Source of the DNA: Clostridiales bacterium
Lineage (GTDB): Bacteria > Bacillota > Clostridia > Oscillospirales > Oscillospiraceae
Length of the DNA stretch: 49,283 bases
Reading direction: 5' to 3'
Assembly: GCA_019418625.1 (NCBI GenBank)
Contig: DYBL01000055.1
Location: forward strand, 1 to 49,283
Shown here in pieces: positions 1-7,238 of the stretch. Both the position numbers and the translations under genes were made by a program. The notes under the pieces are model-generated. The model was not told the origin of the DNA. It ran no database searches and saw only the letters and a list, made by a program, of their open reading frames with translations. Positions within the stretch are counted from its first letter, which is position 1. Each line of letters starts with the position of its first letter.

Positions 1-381
1 GCCATGGCCGGCGGCGTATTCTATCGGGAGTTTACCAAATTCAACGGCTTTACCGCCAAAACCACCCTCTCTGTGCTGCATACCCATTATTTCCTGCTGG
101 GAATGGTGTTCTTTTTGCTGCTGGTAGTGCTGGAGAAAAATTTTTCGTTCACCGGAGCGAAAACGGGGCGGGTACTGGCGGTTTACCACGTCGGACTGAA
201 CCTGACCGCTGTGATGCTGGGCGTGCGGGGCGTGACCCAGGTGCTGGGGACCACGCTTTCCTCCGGTGTCAGCGCGGCCATCTCCGGCATTGCCGGGATC
301 GGGCATATTCTGCTGGGTGTCAGTCTGGTATTGCTGCTTGGGAAGATCAAGCGCAGCGTGCCGGAGAGCGGGCGCACGTAA
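1..381 (+). CDS. DUF2871 family membrane protein, 5' truncated by window edge
   Basis: The reading frame is open from the first base and ends at a TAA codon at 379-381. The first visible Met lies inside the conserved segment GGVFYREFTKFNGF, which in DUF2871 proteins follows a first transmembrane helix, so the true start is left of the window. Three hydrophobic segments are visible (about residues 27-43, 60-75 and 95-113 of the visible part), with the family-like motifs YHVGLNLTAVML and SGIAGIGHILLG. Family members are small membrane proteins of unknown role. The gene converges on the LysR gene and shares a hairpin terminator with it. Confidence 0.8.
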   Translation, partial: AMAGGVFYREFTKFNGFTAKTTLSVLHTHYFLLGMVFFLLLVVLEKNFSFTGAKTGRVLAVYHVGLNLTAVMLGVRGVTQVLGTTLSSGVSAAISGIAGIGHILLGVSLVLLLGKIKRSVPESGRT

Positions 382-404
382 TTTGCCTTTCGCGGAGAAG
401 AACT

Positions 405-464
405 AAACGAATGACACGGGACCTTTGCCCACGACAGGCAGAGTGTCCCGTGTCATTTCGTTTT
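405..464. terminator. Bidirectional hairpin terminator between DUF2871 gene and lysR
   Basis: A stem of about 16 bp (405-422 with 445-462, one bulged base) ends in TTTT on the plus strand and has A residues on the other side. It lies between two convergent genes and can serve both. Confidence 0.75.
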
Positions 465-483
465 GGAGCGATACAAGGGAGGG

Positions 484-1380
484 TCATTGCTCATCTTCCC
501 GGAATGCAGAGAGATTTTCTCTCAGCTTTTCCTGAAACAGTTCCATGGACCGGGAGAAGATCTGGGATTTTTTCCATACCAGATACATGCCAAGCTCCAA
601 CTTAGGCTTCAGCGGCCGGAAGCAGAGGCCGCTGCCGGTGGTGTTTACCAGCTTGTCCAGGGTGAATGCGTAGCCCATGCCCTCGTCCACCATCAGCGAG
701 GCGTTGTAAATGAGGTTGTAGGTGGCGACGGTATGAAGCTGCGTGGGCTCCTTTCCCAGCCAGCGGTACAGGCCACTCTTGTTGTCCACCTGCCGGGAGA
801 GGATCAGGGGCTTGTCCCACAAGTCCTGAGGGGAGATGGCGTCTTTTTCTGCCAGGGGGCTGCTGCGCTGCATCAGAACGCCCCAGGTGTCTTTCATGGG
901 CAGCTCCATGTAGTGATATTTGGTCTTGTCGATGTCGCCCAAAAGGATGCCGAAATCCAGCAGCCCCTTGTCCAGCCGCTCGCATACATCCACCGCGTCG
1001 CCGCTGACGATATGAAAGAGAATGCCCGGATAGCTTTTTTGCAGCTGGCAGGCAGTTCTTGCAATCTGACGCACTCCGTCGGTCTCTCCGGTGCCGATGT
1101 AAATGTCGCCGCTGATGGTCTCGTCGGACTGGGAGATCTCCTTTTCCGTCCGCCCCACCAGGTCCAGGATCTCCTCCGCCCGCTTGCGCAGCAGCATGCC
1201 GTCCTCGGTCAGTGTGATCTTCCGGCTGCCCCGGATCATGAGCTGCTTGCCCAGCTCTTCCTCCAGATCCCGCAGCTGCCGGGAGAGGGTGGGCTGGGTC
1301 AGATGCAGGGCCTGGGCTGCCGCCGAGATATTCTGCTCCTTTGCCACTGCGAGAAAATATTGCAGCACCCGCAATTCCAT
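484..1380 (-). CDS. LysR family transcriptional regulator
   Basis: A 298-residue protein of normal LysR length. Residues 1-60 form the winged helix-turn-helix (ELRVLQYFLAVAKEQNISAA followed by LHLTQPTLSRQLRDLEEELG). The rest is the periplasmic-binding-like effector domain. An upstream in-frame Met exists, but the start at 1380 is preferred because AAGGCGG sits just before it and it matches the family N-terminus. The gene is divergent from the acetyltransferase operon at 1521, with a 140-bp shared control region containing an 11-bp inverted repeat. It probably regulates that operon and itself. The effector is unknown. Confidence 0.93.
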   Translation of the reverse strand: MELRVLQYFLAVAKEQNISAAAQALHLTQPTLSRQLRDLEEELGKQLMIRGSRKITLTEDGMLLRKRAEEILDLVGRTEKEISQSDETISGDIYIGTGETDGVRQIARTACQLQKSYPGILFHIVSGDAVDVCERLDKGLLDFGILLGDIDKTKYHYMELPMKDTWGVLMQRSSPLAEKDAISPQDLWDKPLILSRQVDNKSGLYRWLGKEPTQLHTVATYNLIYNASLMVDEGMGYAFTLDKLVNTTGSGLCFRPLKPKLELGMYLVWKKSQIFSRSMELFQEKLRENLSAFREDEQ

Positions 1381-1401
1381 AGTGTCACCGCCTTTTCTCT
1401 G

Positions 1402-1431
1402 ATTATAGCGCAAAACTAGTATAGCTTACAA
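1402..1431 (-). promoter_or_regulatory. Predicted lysR promoter
   Basis: On the minus strand: TTGTAA (1426-1431), 18-bp spacer, TATAAT (1402-1407), directly upstream of the lysR ribosome binding site. The -35 box touches the left arm of the inverted repeat at 1430-1440. Confidence 0.65.
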
Positions 1432-1472
1432 GTATAATAAGGCATTCTTTATAGGTATTTGTTATTATACTT
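1430..1472. promoter_or_regulatory. Inverted repeat, candidate LysR operator
   Basis: A perfect 11-bp inverted repeat, AAGTATAATAA (1430-1440) and TTATTATACTT (1462-1472), separated by 21 bp. Each arm overlaps the -35 region of one of the two divergent promoters. The position is what one expects for an autoregulatory LysR site; binding is inferred. Confidence 0.5.
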
Positions 1473-1487
1473 TCCCAGTGTTACAAT
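1459..1487 (+). promoter_or_regulatory. Predicted promoter of the 1521-4938 operon
   Basis: TTGTTA (1459-1464), 17-bp spacer, TACAAT (1482-1487), 34 bp before the first start codon. The -35 box overlaps the right arm of the inverted repeat. Confidence 0.6.
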
Positions 1488-1520
1488 AGAACTGCGAAAA
1501 TAAGCGATCAGGAGTACAAG

Positions 1521-2102
1521 ATGGAGTTACAAGCATTTTTGGAGCATCTGAACAGCGGAAAACCGGTAGAGGGCGGCAGTGAAGCGCATCTGTGCATGCA
1601 CAGCGTCAGTCAGGAGGCACTGCGGATCACAGCCCGGATCAACGGCAGCTACCACGAGCCGGAGCAGCTGCGGGCGCTGTTTTTTGAGCTGACCGGCAGA
1701 CCGGTGGACGAGAGCTTTGCGTTGTTTCCGCCCTTTTACACGGACTGCGGAAAGAACATCCATGTAGGCAAGCACGTATTCATCAATATGGGCTGCAAAT
1801 TTCAGGACCAGGGCGGCATTTTCATTGGGGACGGCACCCTGATCGGGCACAATGTGGTGCTGGCCACCCTCAACCACGCCAAGTCGCCTCGCGACCGCGG
1901 CACCATGATCCCCGCCCCCATCCATATCGGGAAACAGGTCTGGATCGGGTCCAACGCCACCATATTGCCCGGTGTGACCATCGGAGACGGCGCCATCGTG
2001 GCAGCCGGCGCCGTCGTGACCCGGGACGTACCGGAAAACACGATTGTGGGCGGTGTGCCCGCCAGCGTCATGCGACAGCTCAGTGAGGAGGAACTGCAAT
2101 GA
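1521..2102 (+). CDS. Sugar O-acetyltransferase, LacA/Maa type hexapeptide-repeat family
   Basis: A 193-residue protein with an N-terminal helical segment and a C-terminal left-handed beta-helix of hexapeptide repeats (for example IFIGDGTLIGHNVVL and ATILPGVTIGDGAIVAAGAVV). The motif ATLNH places the likely catalytic His at about residue 119, as in maltose and galactoside acetyltransferases that move acetyl from acetyl-CoA to a sugar hydroxyl. A ribosome binding site (CAGGAG) precedes the start. It is the first gene of the operon divergent from lysR and overlaps the next gene by 4 bp. The natural acceptor is unknown and need not be a sugar in this redox-like context. Confidence 0.9.
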   Translation: MELQAFLEHLNSGKPVEGGSEAHLCMHSVSQEALRITARINGSYHEPEQLRALFFELTGRPVDESFALFPPFYTDCGKNIHVGKHVFINMGCKFQDQGGIFIGDGTLIGHNVVLATLNHAKSPRDRGTMIPAPIHIGKQVWIGSNATILPGVTIGDGAIVAAGAVVTRDVPENTIVGGVPASVMRQLSEEELQ

Positions 2103-2638
2103 GCAAGAAGATCCTAGTCATTTCCACCAGCCCCCGGAAGGGGGGAAACTCCGATGCTCTGGCGGATGCATTTGTCCGCGGTGCCCAGGAGGCCGGCAAC
2201 CAGGTGGAGAAGGTCACCCTGTACGATAAGACCATCGGCTTTTGCAGGGGCTGTCTTACCTGCCAGAGCACCGGGCACTGCGTGATCCGCGACGACGCGG
2301 CCGCCATCGCCCGGAAGATGGGGGCGGCGGATGTCATCGCATTTGCCACGCCCATTTATTACTACGGCATGTGCGGACAGATGAAGACCATGCTGGACCG
2401 GGCCAATCCGCTTTTTGCAGCTGACTACCAGTTCCGGGATATCTATCTGCTCTGTGCGGCGGCGGAAGAGGACGAACACACGGTGGACGGAGCCGTCACA
2501 GGCCTGATGGGCTGGATCGACTGCTTTGAAAAGGCGCGCCTGGCCGGAACGGTCTTTGCCGGGGGCGTGACGTCTGTGGGGGAGATCCAAGGTCACCCCG
2601 CGCTGAAAAAGGCCTATGAAATGGGCAGGCGTATTTGA
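2099..2638 (+). CDS. NAD(P)H-dependent oxidoreductase / iron-sulfur flavoprotein-like
   Basis: A 179-residue flavodoxin-fold protein. The N-terminal motif STSPRKGGNSD (about 9-19) is the FMN phosphate loop. It is followed by a compact cysteine cluster C49-x2-C52-x2-C55-x5-C61, which fits the motif of iron-sulfur flavoproteins (Isf), and by TPIYYYGMCGQMKTMLDR, the second flavin-contact segment. It probably moves electrons through FMN and perhaps a 4Fe-4S cluster to a quinone, oxygen species or small electrophile; the acceptor is not known. Its start overlaps the acetyltransferase stop (ATGA), so translation is probably coupled. Confidence 0.88.
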   Translation: MSKKILVISTSPRKGGNSDALADAFVRGAQEAGNQVEKVTLYDKTIGFCRGCLTCQSTGHCVIRDDAAAIARKMGAADVIAFATPIYYYGMCGQMKTMLDRANPLFAADYQFRDIYLLCAAAEEDEHTVDGAVTGLMGWIDCFEKARLAGTVFAGGVTSVGEIQGHPALKKAYEMGRRI

Positions 2639-2659
2639 TCATTCAGGAGGACAAAGCCT

Positions 2660-3634
2660 ATGAATTCCAAATATCACGGATATTCTTTCCCGCTGCGGGA
2701 TACGGTCACCCGGGAAAAGGTGTACTTTCATAACCGCTACGGCATCGAGCTGTGCGGCGATCTGTACCTGCCAAAGGATAGAGACGGAAAGCTGGCGGCG
2801 GTGGCGGTGTCCGGGCCTTTCGGCGCTGTGAAGGAGCAGTGCTCCGGGCTGTACGCCGAGGAGCTGGCCTCCCGCGGCTTTGCGGCCCTGGCCTTTGATC
2901 CATCGTTCACCGGAGAGAGCGGCGGCGCGGTGCGGAACGTGGCCTCGCCTGACATCAACACGGAGGACTTCTCCGCTGCGGTGGATTTTCTCTCCACCCG
3001 GGACTTTGTGGACCCGGAGCAGGTGGGCATCCTGGGTATCTGCGGCTGGGGCGGCATGGCATTGAACGCCGCCGCCATGGATACCCGCATCAAGGCCACC
3101 GTCACAGCTACCATGTACGATATGACCCGGGTGAACGCCAAGGGTTATTTCGATGCCGCCGACAGCGCCGATGCCCGGTATGAGACGAAAAAAGCCATGA
3201 ACGCCCAGCGGACGGCGGATTATCAAAACGGGACCTATGCCCGGGCGGGCGGCGTGGTGGACCCGCTGCCGGAGGACGCGCCCTTCTTTGTGAAGGATTA
3301 TTACGACTATTACAAGACGGAGCGGGGCTATACGGAGCGTTCCCTGAACTCCAATGACGGCTGGAACGTGACCTCATCGCTGTCCTTCCTCAATATGCCC
3401 ATCCTGCGTTACAGCAGCGAGATCCGCAGCGCTGTGCTGATGATCCACGGAGACAAGGCCCACTCCTGTTACTTCAGCCGGGATGCCTATGCCGACATGG
3501 TGAAGGACAGTCCCTATGCCGGCAACAAGGAGCTGCTCCTTATCCCCGGCGCGGTCCACACCGATCTCTACGATCAAAAGGACGTCATCCCCTTTGACAA
3601 GATCCAGCAGTTTTTCCGGGAATATTTGAAGTAA
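2660..3634 (+). CDS. Alpha/beta hydrolase with predicted Cys nucleophile
   Basis: A 324-residue alpha/beta hydrolase. The oxyanion region is GPFGAVKEQ (about 52-60). The nucleophile elbow reads GICGWGG, giving Cys128 in place of the usual Ser, as in YcjY-like and dienelactone-hydrolase-like proteins. HGDKAHS (near 264) and PGAVHTDLYD (near 300) supply the likely acid and His. There is no signal peptide, so it should be cytoplasmic. CAGGAGG lies 9 bp before the start, and the gap to the upstream gene is 21 bp. The substrate is unknown; neighbours suggest a role in a small-molecule detoxification or modification pathway. Confidence 0.87.
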   Translation: MNSKYHGYSFPLRDTVTREKVYFHNRYGIELCGDLYLPKDRDGKLAAVAVSGPFGAVKEQCSGLYAEELASRGFAALAFDPSFTGESGGAVRNVASPDINTEDFSAAVDFLSTRDFVDPEQVGILGICGWGGMALNAAAMDTRIKATVTATMYDMTRVNAKGYFDAADSADARYETKKAMNAQRTADYQNGTYARAGGVVDPLPEDAPFFVKDYYDYYKTERGYTERSLNSNDGWNVTSSLSFLNMPILRYSSEIRSAVLMIHGDKAHSCYFSRDAYADMVKDSPYAGNKELLLIPGAVHTDLYDQKDVIPFDKIQQFFREYLK

Positions 3635-3661
3635 ATGCCGCGGCAGCGAAGGAGGACGCCT

Positions 3662-4168
3662 ATGGTAAAATTATTCTGCATGCTCCTTGCAGCGTTCAGC
3701 CTCTCCGCCTGTATGCCGGGAGAGACGACCGTGTCATCCGGCGGGGCTCAGACAGCACAGCCTTCAAAAGAGAATGCGGGGACCCAGCAGCCCCAGGAAG
3801 TGCCGGCCGGTCAGGAGGGATCCGGTTTGAAGATCACCGTTGGAGACTGCGAACTGCAGGCCACTTTTGAGGACAACAGCTCCGCCGAGGAGTTCCGGGA
3901 GCTGCTTGAAGAGGGGCCGCTGACCATCGAGATGGAGGACTACGGGGGCTTTGAAAAGGTGGGGCCCCTGGGTACGTCGCTGAGCCGGAACGATACCCAG
4001 ATCACCACCCAGCCCGGAGATGTGATCCTCTATCAGGGCAATCAGATCACCATTTACTACGGGACCAATTCCTGGAGCTTTACCAGGCTTGCCAGGATCG
4101 ATGACCCCTCCGGTTTGCAGGAAAAGCTGGGAGAGGGAGCCGTTTCCGTTACGTTTTCTCTAGCATAG
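3662..4168 (+). CDS. Cyclophilin-like fold lipoprotein
   Basis: A 168-residue protein starting at the ATG after AAGGAGG; an upstream in-frame Met is rejected. Residues 1-17 form a lipoprotein signal ending LSAC, giving lipidated Cys17. A low-complexity linker follows (about 18-50). The C-terminal domain (about 57-168) has the pattern ITVGDCELQATFEDNSSAEE, then MEDYGGFEKVGPLG, GDVILYQGNQITIYYG and WSFTRLARIDD, typical of the small bacterial cyclophilin-like family found in redox gene clusters. It should sit on the outer face of the membrane. Biochemical function of the family is not established. Confidence 0.85.
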   Translation: MVKLFCMLLAAFSLSACMPGETTVSSGGAQTAQPSKENAGTQQPQEVPAGQEGSGLKITVGDCELQATFEDNSSAEEFRELLEEGPLTIEMEDYGGFEKVGPLGTSLSRNDTQITTQPGDVILYQGNQITIYYGTNSWSFTRLARIDDPSGLQEKLGEGAVSVTFSLA

Positions 4169-4182
4169 GAGGTAGATACGAT

Positions 4183-4938
4183 ATGGCAGTCAAGCAGACG
4201 GCGGGCCGGGATGCCCTGGGGGAGTTCGCGCCCAAGTTCGCAGAATTGAATGACGATGTGCTCTTCGGACAGGTCTGGAGCCGGGAGGATAAGCTCTCTT
4301 TGCGGGACCGCTCCCTGGTTACGGTAGTGGCCCTGATGTCTCAGGGCCTGGTGGACAGCTCTTTCCAGTACCATTTGGCAACTGCCCGGCAAAACGGCAT
4401 CACCCGGCTGGAGATCGCGGAGATATTGACCCATGCGGCCTTTTACGCAGGCTGGCCCAAGGCGTGGGCTGCCTTCCGCATGGCAAAGGAGGTCTGGGCC
4501 GATGAGGCTGCAGCCGATGACGGCAGGCAGCAGCATCAAGCGGAGATGGTGTTCCCCATCGGGGCACCCAATGACGGTTTTGCGCAGTATTTCACGGGCC
4601 GGAGCTATCTGCAGCCCCTTTCCACCAGCCAGGTGGGCACCTATAATGTGACCTTTGAGCCCGGCTGCCGCAATAACTGGCACATCCACCATGCCGCTCG
4701 GGGCGGCGGACAGATCCTCCTCTGCGTGGCCGGACGCGGCTGGTATCAGGAGTGGGGACAGGAGGCCCGGGAACTGCGTCCTGGAGATGTGGTCAATATC
4801 CCGCCGGAAGTGAAGCACTGGCACGGTGCCGCGGCAGACAGCTGGTTTTCCCATCTGGCGCTGGAGGTGCCGGGGGAGAGCTGCTCCAACGAGTGGCTGG
4901 AGCCGGTTTCCGACGAAGCGTACGCCAAACTGGGCTGA
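4183..4938 (+). CDS. Carboxymuconolactone decarboxylase-like / cupin fusion protein
   Basis: A 251-residue two-domain protein. Residues 1-110 resemble gamma-carboxymuconolactone decarboxylase (RSLVTVVALMSQGL, HLATARQNGITRLEIAEILTH, FYAGWPKAW) without the CxxC of AhpD peroxidases. Residues about 140-245 are a cupin with likely metal ligands in NNWHIHH, the following Gln, and KHWHG. This fusion is common beside flavodoxins and cyclophilin-like proteins in gut anaerobes, but the reaction is unknown; peroxide or quinone chemistry is a guess. The ribosome binding site AGGAGG overlaps the stop codon of the previous gene, so it belongs to the same operon and closes it. Confidence 0.9.
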   Translation: MAVKQTAGRDALGEFAPKFAELNDDVLFGQVWSREDKLSLRDRSLVTVVALMSQGLVDSSFQYHLATARQNGITRLEIAEILTHAAFYAGWPKAWAAFRMAKEVWADEAAADDGRQQHQAEMVFPIGAPNDGFAQYFTGRSYLQPLSTSQVGTYNVTFEPGCRNNWHIHHAARGGGQILLCVAGRGWYQEWGQEARELRPGDVVNIPPEVKHWHGAAADSWFSHLALEVPGESCSNEWLEPVSDEAYAKLG

Positions 4939-4951
4939 AGCCCATCGCTGC

Positions 4952-4988
4952 AAACCGCCCCTGTCAATTCTACCGACAGGGGCGGTTT
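4952..4988. terminator. Hairpin terminator closing the redox operon
   Basis: A perfect 14-bp stem (4952-4965 with 4975-4988) with a 9-nt loop, starting 14 bp after the CMD-cupin stop codon. The arm ends in TTT but has no long U tract. Confidence 0.7.
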
Positions 4989-5016
4989 CAAAGCTGGCGG
5001 CAAAGGAAGCTGCGGC

Positions 5017-5045
5017 TTGTAAGAACGCGGAGGATGGAGTACAAT
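5017..5045 (+). promoter_or_regulatory. Predicted promoter of the flavin-reductase-like gene
   Basis: TTGTAA (5017-5022), 17-bp spacer, TACAAT (5040-5045), after the terminator at 4952-4988. It gives the 5163 gene a leader of about 110 bases. Confidence 0.5.
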
Positions 5046-5162
5046 CGATCATGTATGAAGCGGTCATGAAGTCAGGAAGGGAGCGCCGGAGCCGTTGGCC
5101 GCGCTGCCCGGTGACTTTTACGCCCGAATGAAATCAGTTTCCGGGAAACAGGAGGTATCATT

Positions 5163-5723
5163 ATGCGCAAGAATTTTGGAGCCAAGCCCTGGACCTATCC
5201 CCAGCCGGTGTTTATTCTGGCCACCTATGGCGAGGACGGCATGCCGGATGCCATGAATGCAGCCTGGGGCGGCATCAGCGATGACAAGGAGCTTTCCATG
5301 TGCATCAGCGCCGGGCACAAGACCACCGCCAACATCCTGGCGCGCAAGGCGTTTACCGTCAGCATGGCGACGGCGGAGCAGATGGTGCCCTGTGATTACG
5401 TGGGCATCGAATCCGGCAACAGTGTGGCCAACAAACTGGAAAAAGCAGGCTGGCACACCACGAAATCGGAGTTCGTGGATGCGCCCCTCATCGACGAACT
5501 GCCCATGGCTGTGGAGTGCCGTCTGGTGAGCTACGATCCGGAGAGCTGCCGCCTGGTGGGCGAGATCGTCAATGTCAGCGCGGATGAGTCGGTGCTGGGT
5601 CCAGACGGCAAGATCGATCCGGACAAGCTTCGTCCCATCGTCTTTGATCCCGTGCACAACGCCTATCGCGTTTTGGGCGAGAAGGTGGGCAACGCCTTCC
5701 GGGACGGCGCGAAGCTGAAGTAA
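5163..5723 (+). CDS. Flavin reductase-like FMN-binding protein
   Basis: A 186-residue protein of the flavin reductase-like/FMN-binding split-barrel family. It has the N-terminal pattern KPWTYPQPVFILATYGEDG, the central PDAMNAAWGG segment and ISAGHKTTANI, which contacts flavin phosphate. Members reduce or store FMN for partner enzymes. AGGAGG lies 7 bp before the start. It is separated from the LysR-divergent operon by a terminator and has its own predicted promoter, so it is a neighbour in function rather than in the transcript. It ends at a terminator shared with the convergent M20 gene. Confidence 0.88.
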   Translation: MRKNFGAKPWTYPQPVFILATYGEDGMPDAMNAAWGGISDDKELSMCISAGHKTTANILARKAFTVSMATAEQMVPCDYVGIESGNSVANKLEKAGWHTTKSEFVDAPLIDELPMAVECRLVSYDPESCRLVGEIVNVSADESVLGPDGKIDPDKLRPIVFDPVHNAYRVLGEKVGNAFRDGAKLK

Positions 5724-5742
5724 GAATAAAAGAGGCTCCTTA

Positions 5743-5792
5743 AAAACACCGGATGGACTTTCCAGATCACAGGAAAGTCCATCCGGTGTTTT
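5743..5792. terminator. Bidirectional terminator
   Basis: A perfect 21-bp stem (5743-5763 with 5772-5792) with an 8-nt loop, ending in TTTT on the plus strand and, by symmetry, on the minus strand. It lies between the convergent genes at 5723 and 5835. Confidence 0.92.
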
Positions 5793-5834
5793 CTCTGTTC
5801 CGGCGACACTGCCGGAATATTTGGATACGGCTGG

Positions 5835-7238
5835 TCAGGGCTGCACCGCGGAGAGCTCCATGAGATGGATCAGCGCCCGGATGCCCTGGATATAGGCACG
5901 GACGGAGATGCGCTCGTCAGTGCCGTGGACGCCCCTGGCCGCGTCCTCCGGAGAAGCCATGAAGGGACTATAACGCAGGCAGGTGTCGCAGACGATCTCA
6001 TAGCAGTGAGCGTCTGTGGCGCCTGCGGTCAACGACGGCAGGAATACCACATCGCGGAAGTAGCGGCCCATGGTCTCCACCAGCCGGGCATAGCCATATC
6101 CGTCGGAGCGGGCGGTGGCAGAGGGATCGTTTGCCTGGAGGAACCGCAGCTCCACGCTCTCGTCCGCCACAGCCTGACGCACATGGGACAGGACCTGCTC
6201 CGCCGTCTCGCCCTCCGCGATGCGGAAGTTCACCACGGCGCTCATGTCCTGGGGCATGACATTGCAGGCGGCGCTGCTGCCGCGGATGACGGTGGGGGCG
6301 ATGGTGGTGGTGACGAAGGGGAACAGCGCCCGGGTCTCACAGCAGTATCGGGCGATGGCGTCGGCGTTTTGGTCCACATCCTGCACCAATGTCTTCAGGG
6401 GCTCCTCCGTCACATAGGGGGCGATGGCCTGGAAAGCGCCTTTCATGACCGGCGTCAGGCGGACGGGGAAGGGGTGCTCCACGATGCGGGCGATGGCCTG
6501 GCTGATGCGGCCCAGAGACGTTCCGCCGAAGGGACGGCTGGAGTGGCCGCCCGGGCTGCGGACGGTCAGCTCCAGATCGGCATAGCCCTTTTCCATCAGC
6601 TCCACAGGGGCGATATAGGTCCCGGGCGCGCCGTAGGCTTCGCCGCTTTCGATGGTGCAGCTTCCCTCGTCCAGCACAAATTCCAGCTGCACGCCGCGGC
6701 TTTGCAGGGTCTCGGCGATGGTTTTGGCGCCCAGATTCAGCGTCTCCTCATCGTCGCCGAAGGCGAGATACACCGTGCGGCGGAAGGACTGTCCGTGGGA
6801 GAGCAGATACTCCGCCGCCTCCAGGCAGCCGAACACCTGGTTTTTGATATCCAGGGTGCCCCGGCCCCAAATGTAGCCCTGGGCGATGGCACCGGAGAAA
6901 GCGGGATAGGTCCAGTCATCCTCTGTGCCTGCCACCACCGGCACCACATCCTGGTGGGACATGAACAGGCACGGGCGCAGATCCGGATCGCTGCCGGGCA
7001 GCGTAATGAGCAGGGAGCGCTGTCCCAGCACCTCCAGGGTGCCCGCGGCCATCACATGGGGGTAGCCGGAGCGGATCAGCGCATGGAGCTGGTCAAAGGG
7101 GGCGTAGTCCGTCAAACTGTGGTCGGCACAGTTGATGGTTTTGCACTGGACGGCCCGGCTCAGGCGCTCTGCGGCGCCCTGGCCGTCCAGATCGGGGTAA
7201 TCTTGTTCGTGGTCAAAAAATGTATCGATGGATCTCAT
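5835..7238 (-). CDS. M20 family metallohydrolase (carboxypeptidase S / PM20D1-like)
   Basis: A 467-residue M20 enzyme. Likely zinc ligands are His95 in LFMSHQDVVPV, Asp130 in IWGRGTLDIKN and an acidic pair in DDEETLNLGA (about 164-165), with the dimerisation lid at about 215-330 (ELTVRSPGGHSSRPFGG). Its length and the SHQDVVPV and GRGTLDIKN motifs resemble carboxypeptidase S/PM20D1, which cleave peptides or N-acyl amino acids. It is the last gene of the lysine-riboswitch operon, overlapping the ATPase gene by 4 bp (ATGA). I infer that it releases lysine from an imported conjugate or peptide; the sequence alone does not prove that. There is no signal peptide, so it should be cytoplasmic. Confidence 0.88.
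   Translation of the reverse strand: MRSIDTFFDHEQDYPDLDGQGAAERLSRAVQCKTINCADHSLTDYAPFDQLHALIRSGYPHVMAAGTLEVLGQRSLLITLPGSDPDLRPCLFMSHQDVVPVVAGTEDDWTYPAFSGAIAQGYIWGRGTLDIKNQVFGCLEAAEYLLSHGQSFRRTVYLAFGDDEETLNLGAKTIAETLQSRGVQLEFVLDEGSCTIESGEAYGAPGTYIAPVELMEKGYADLELTVRSPGGHSSRPFGGTSLGRISQAIARIVEHPFPVRLTPVMKGAFQAIAPYVTEEPLKTLVQDVDQNADAIARYCCETRALFPFVTTTIAPTVIRGSSAACNVMPQDMSAVVNFRIAEGETAEQVLSHVRQAVADESVELRFLQANDPSATARSDGYGYARLVETMGRYFRDVVFLPSLTAGATDAHCYEIVCDTCLRYSPFMASPEDAARGVHGTDERISVRAYIQGIRALIHLMELSAVQP

Noticed and set aside
463..1419. Long plus-strand ORF opposite lysR
   Set aside because: Shadow of the LysR gene: rich in Gln, His and Leu, without a family pattern, and the opposite strand has a clear helix-turn-helix protein with a good ribosome binding site.
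4752..5131. Two plus-strand ORFs across the end of the CMD-cupin gene
   Set aside because: Out of frame with the recognised gene and running through the hairpin terminator.
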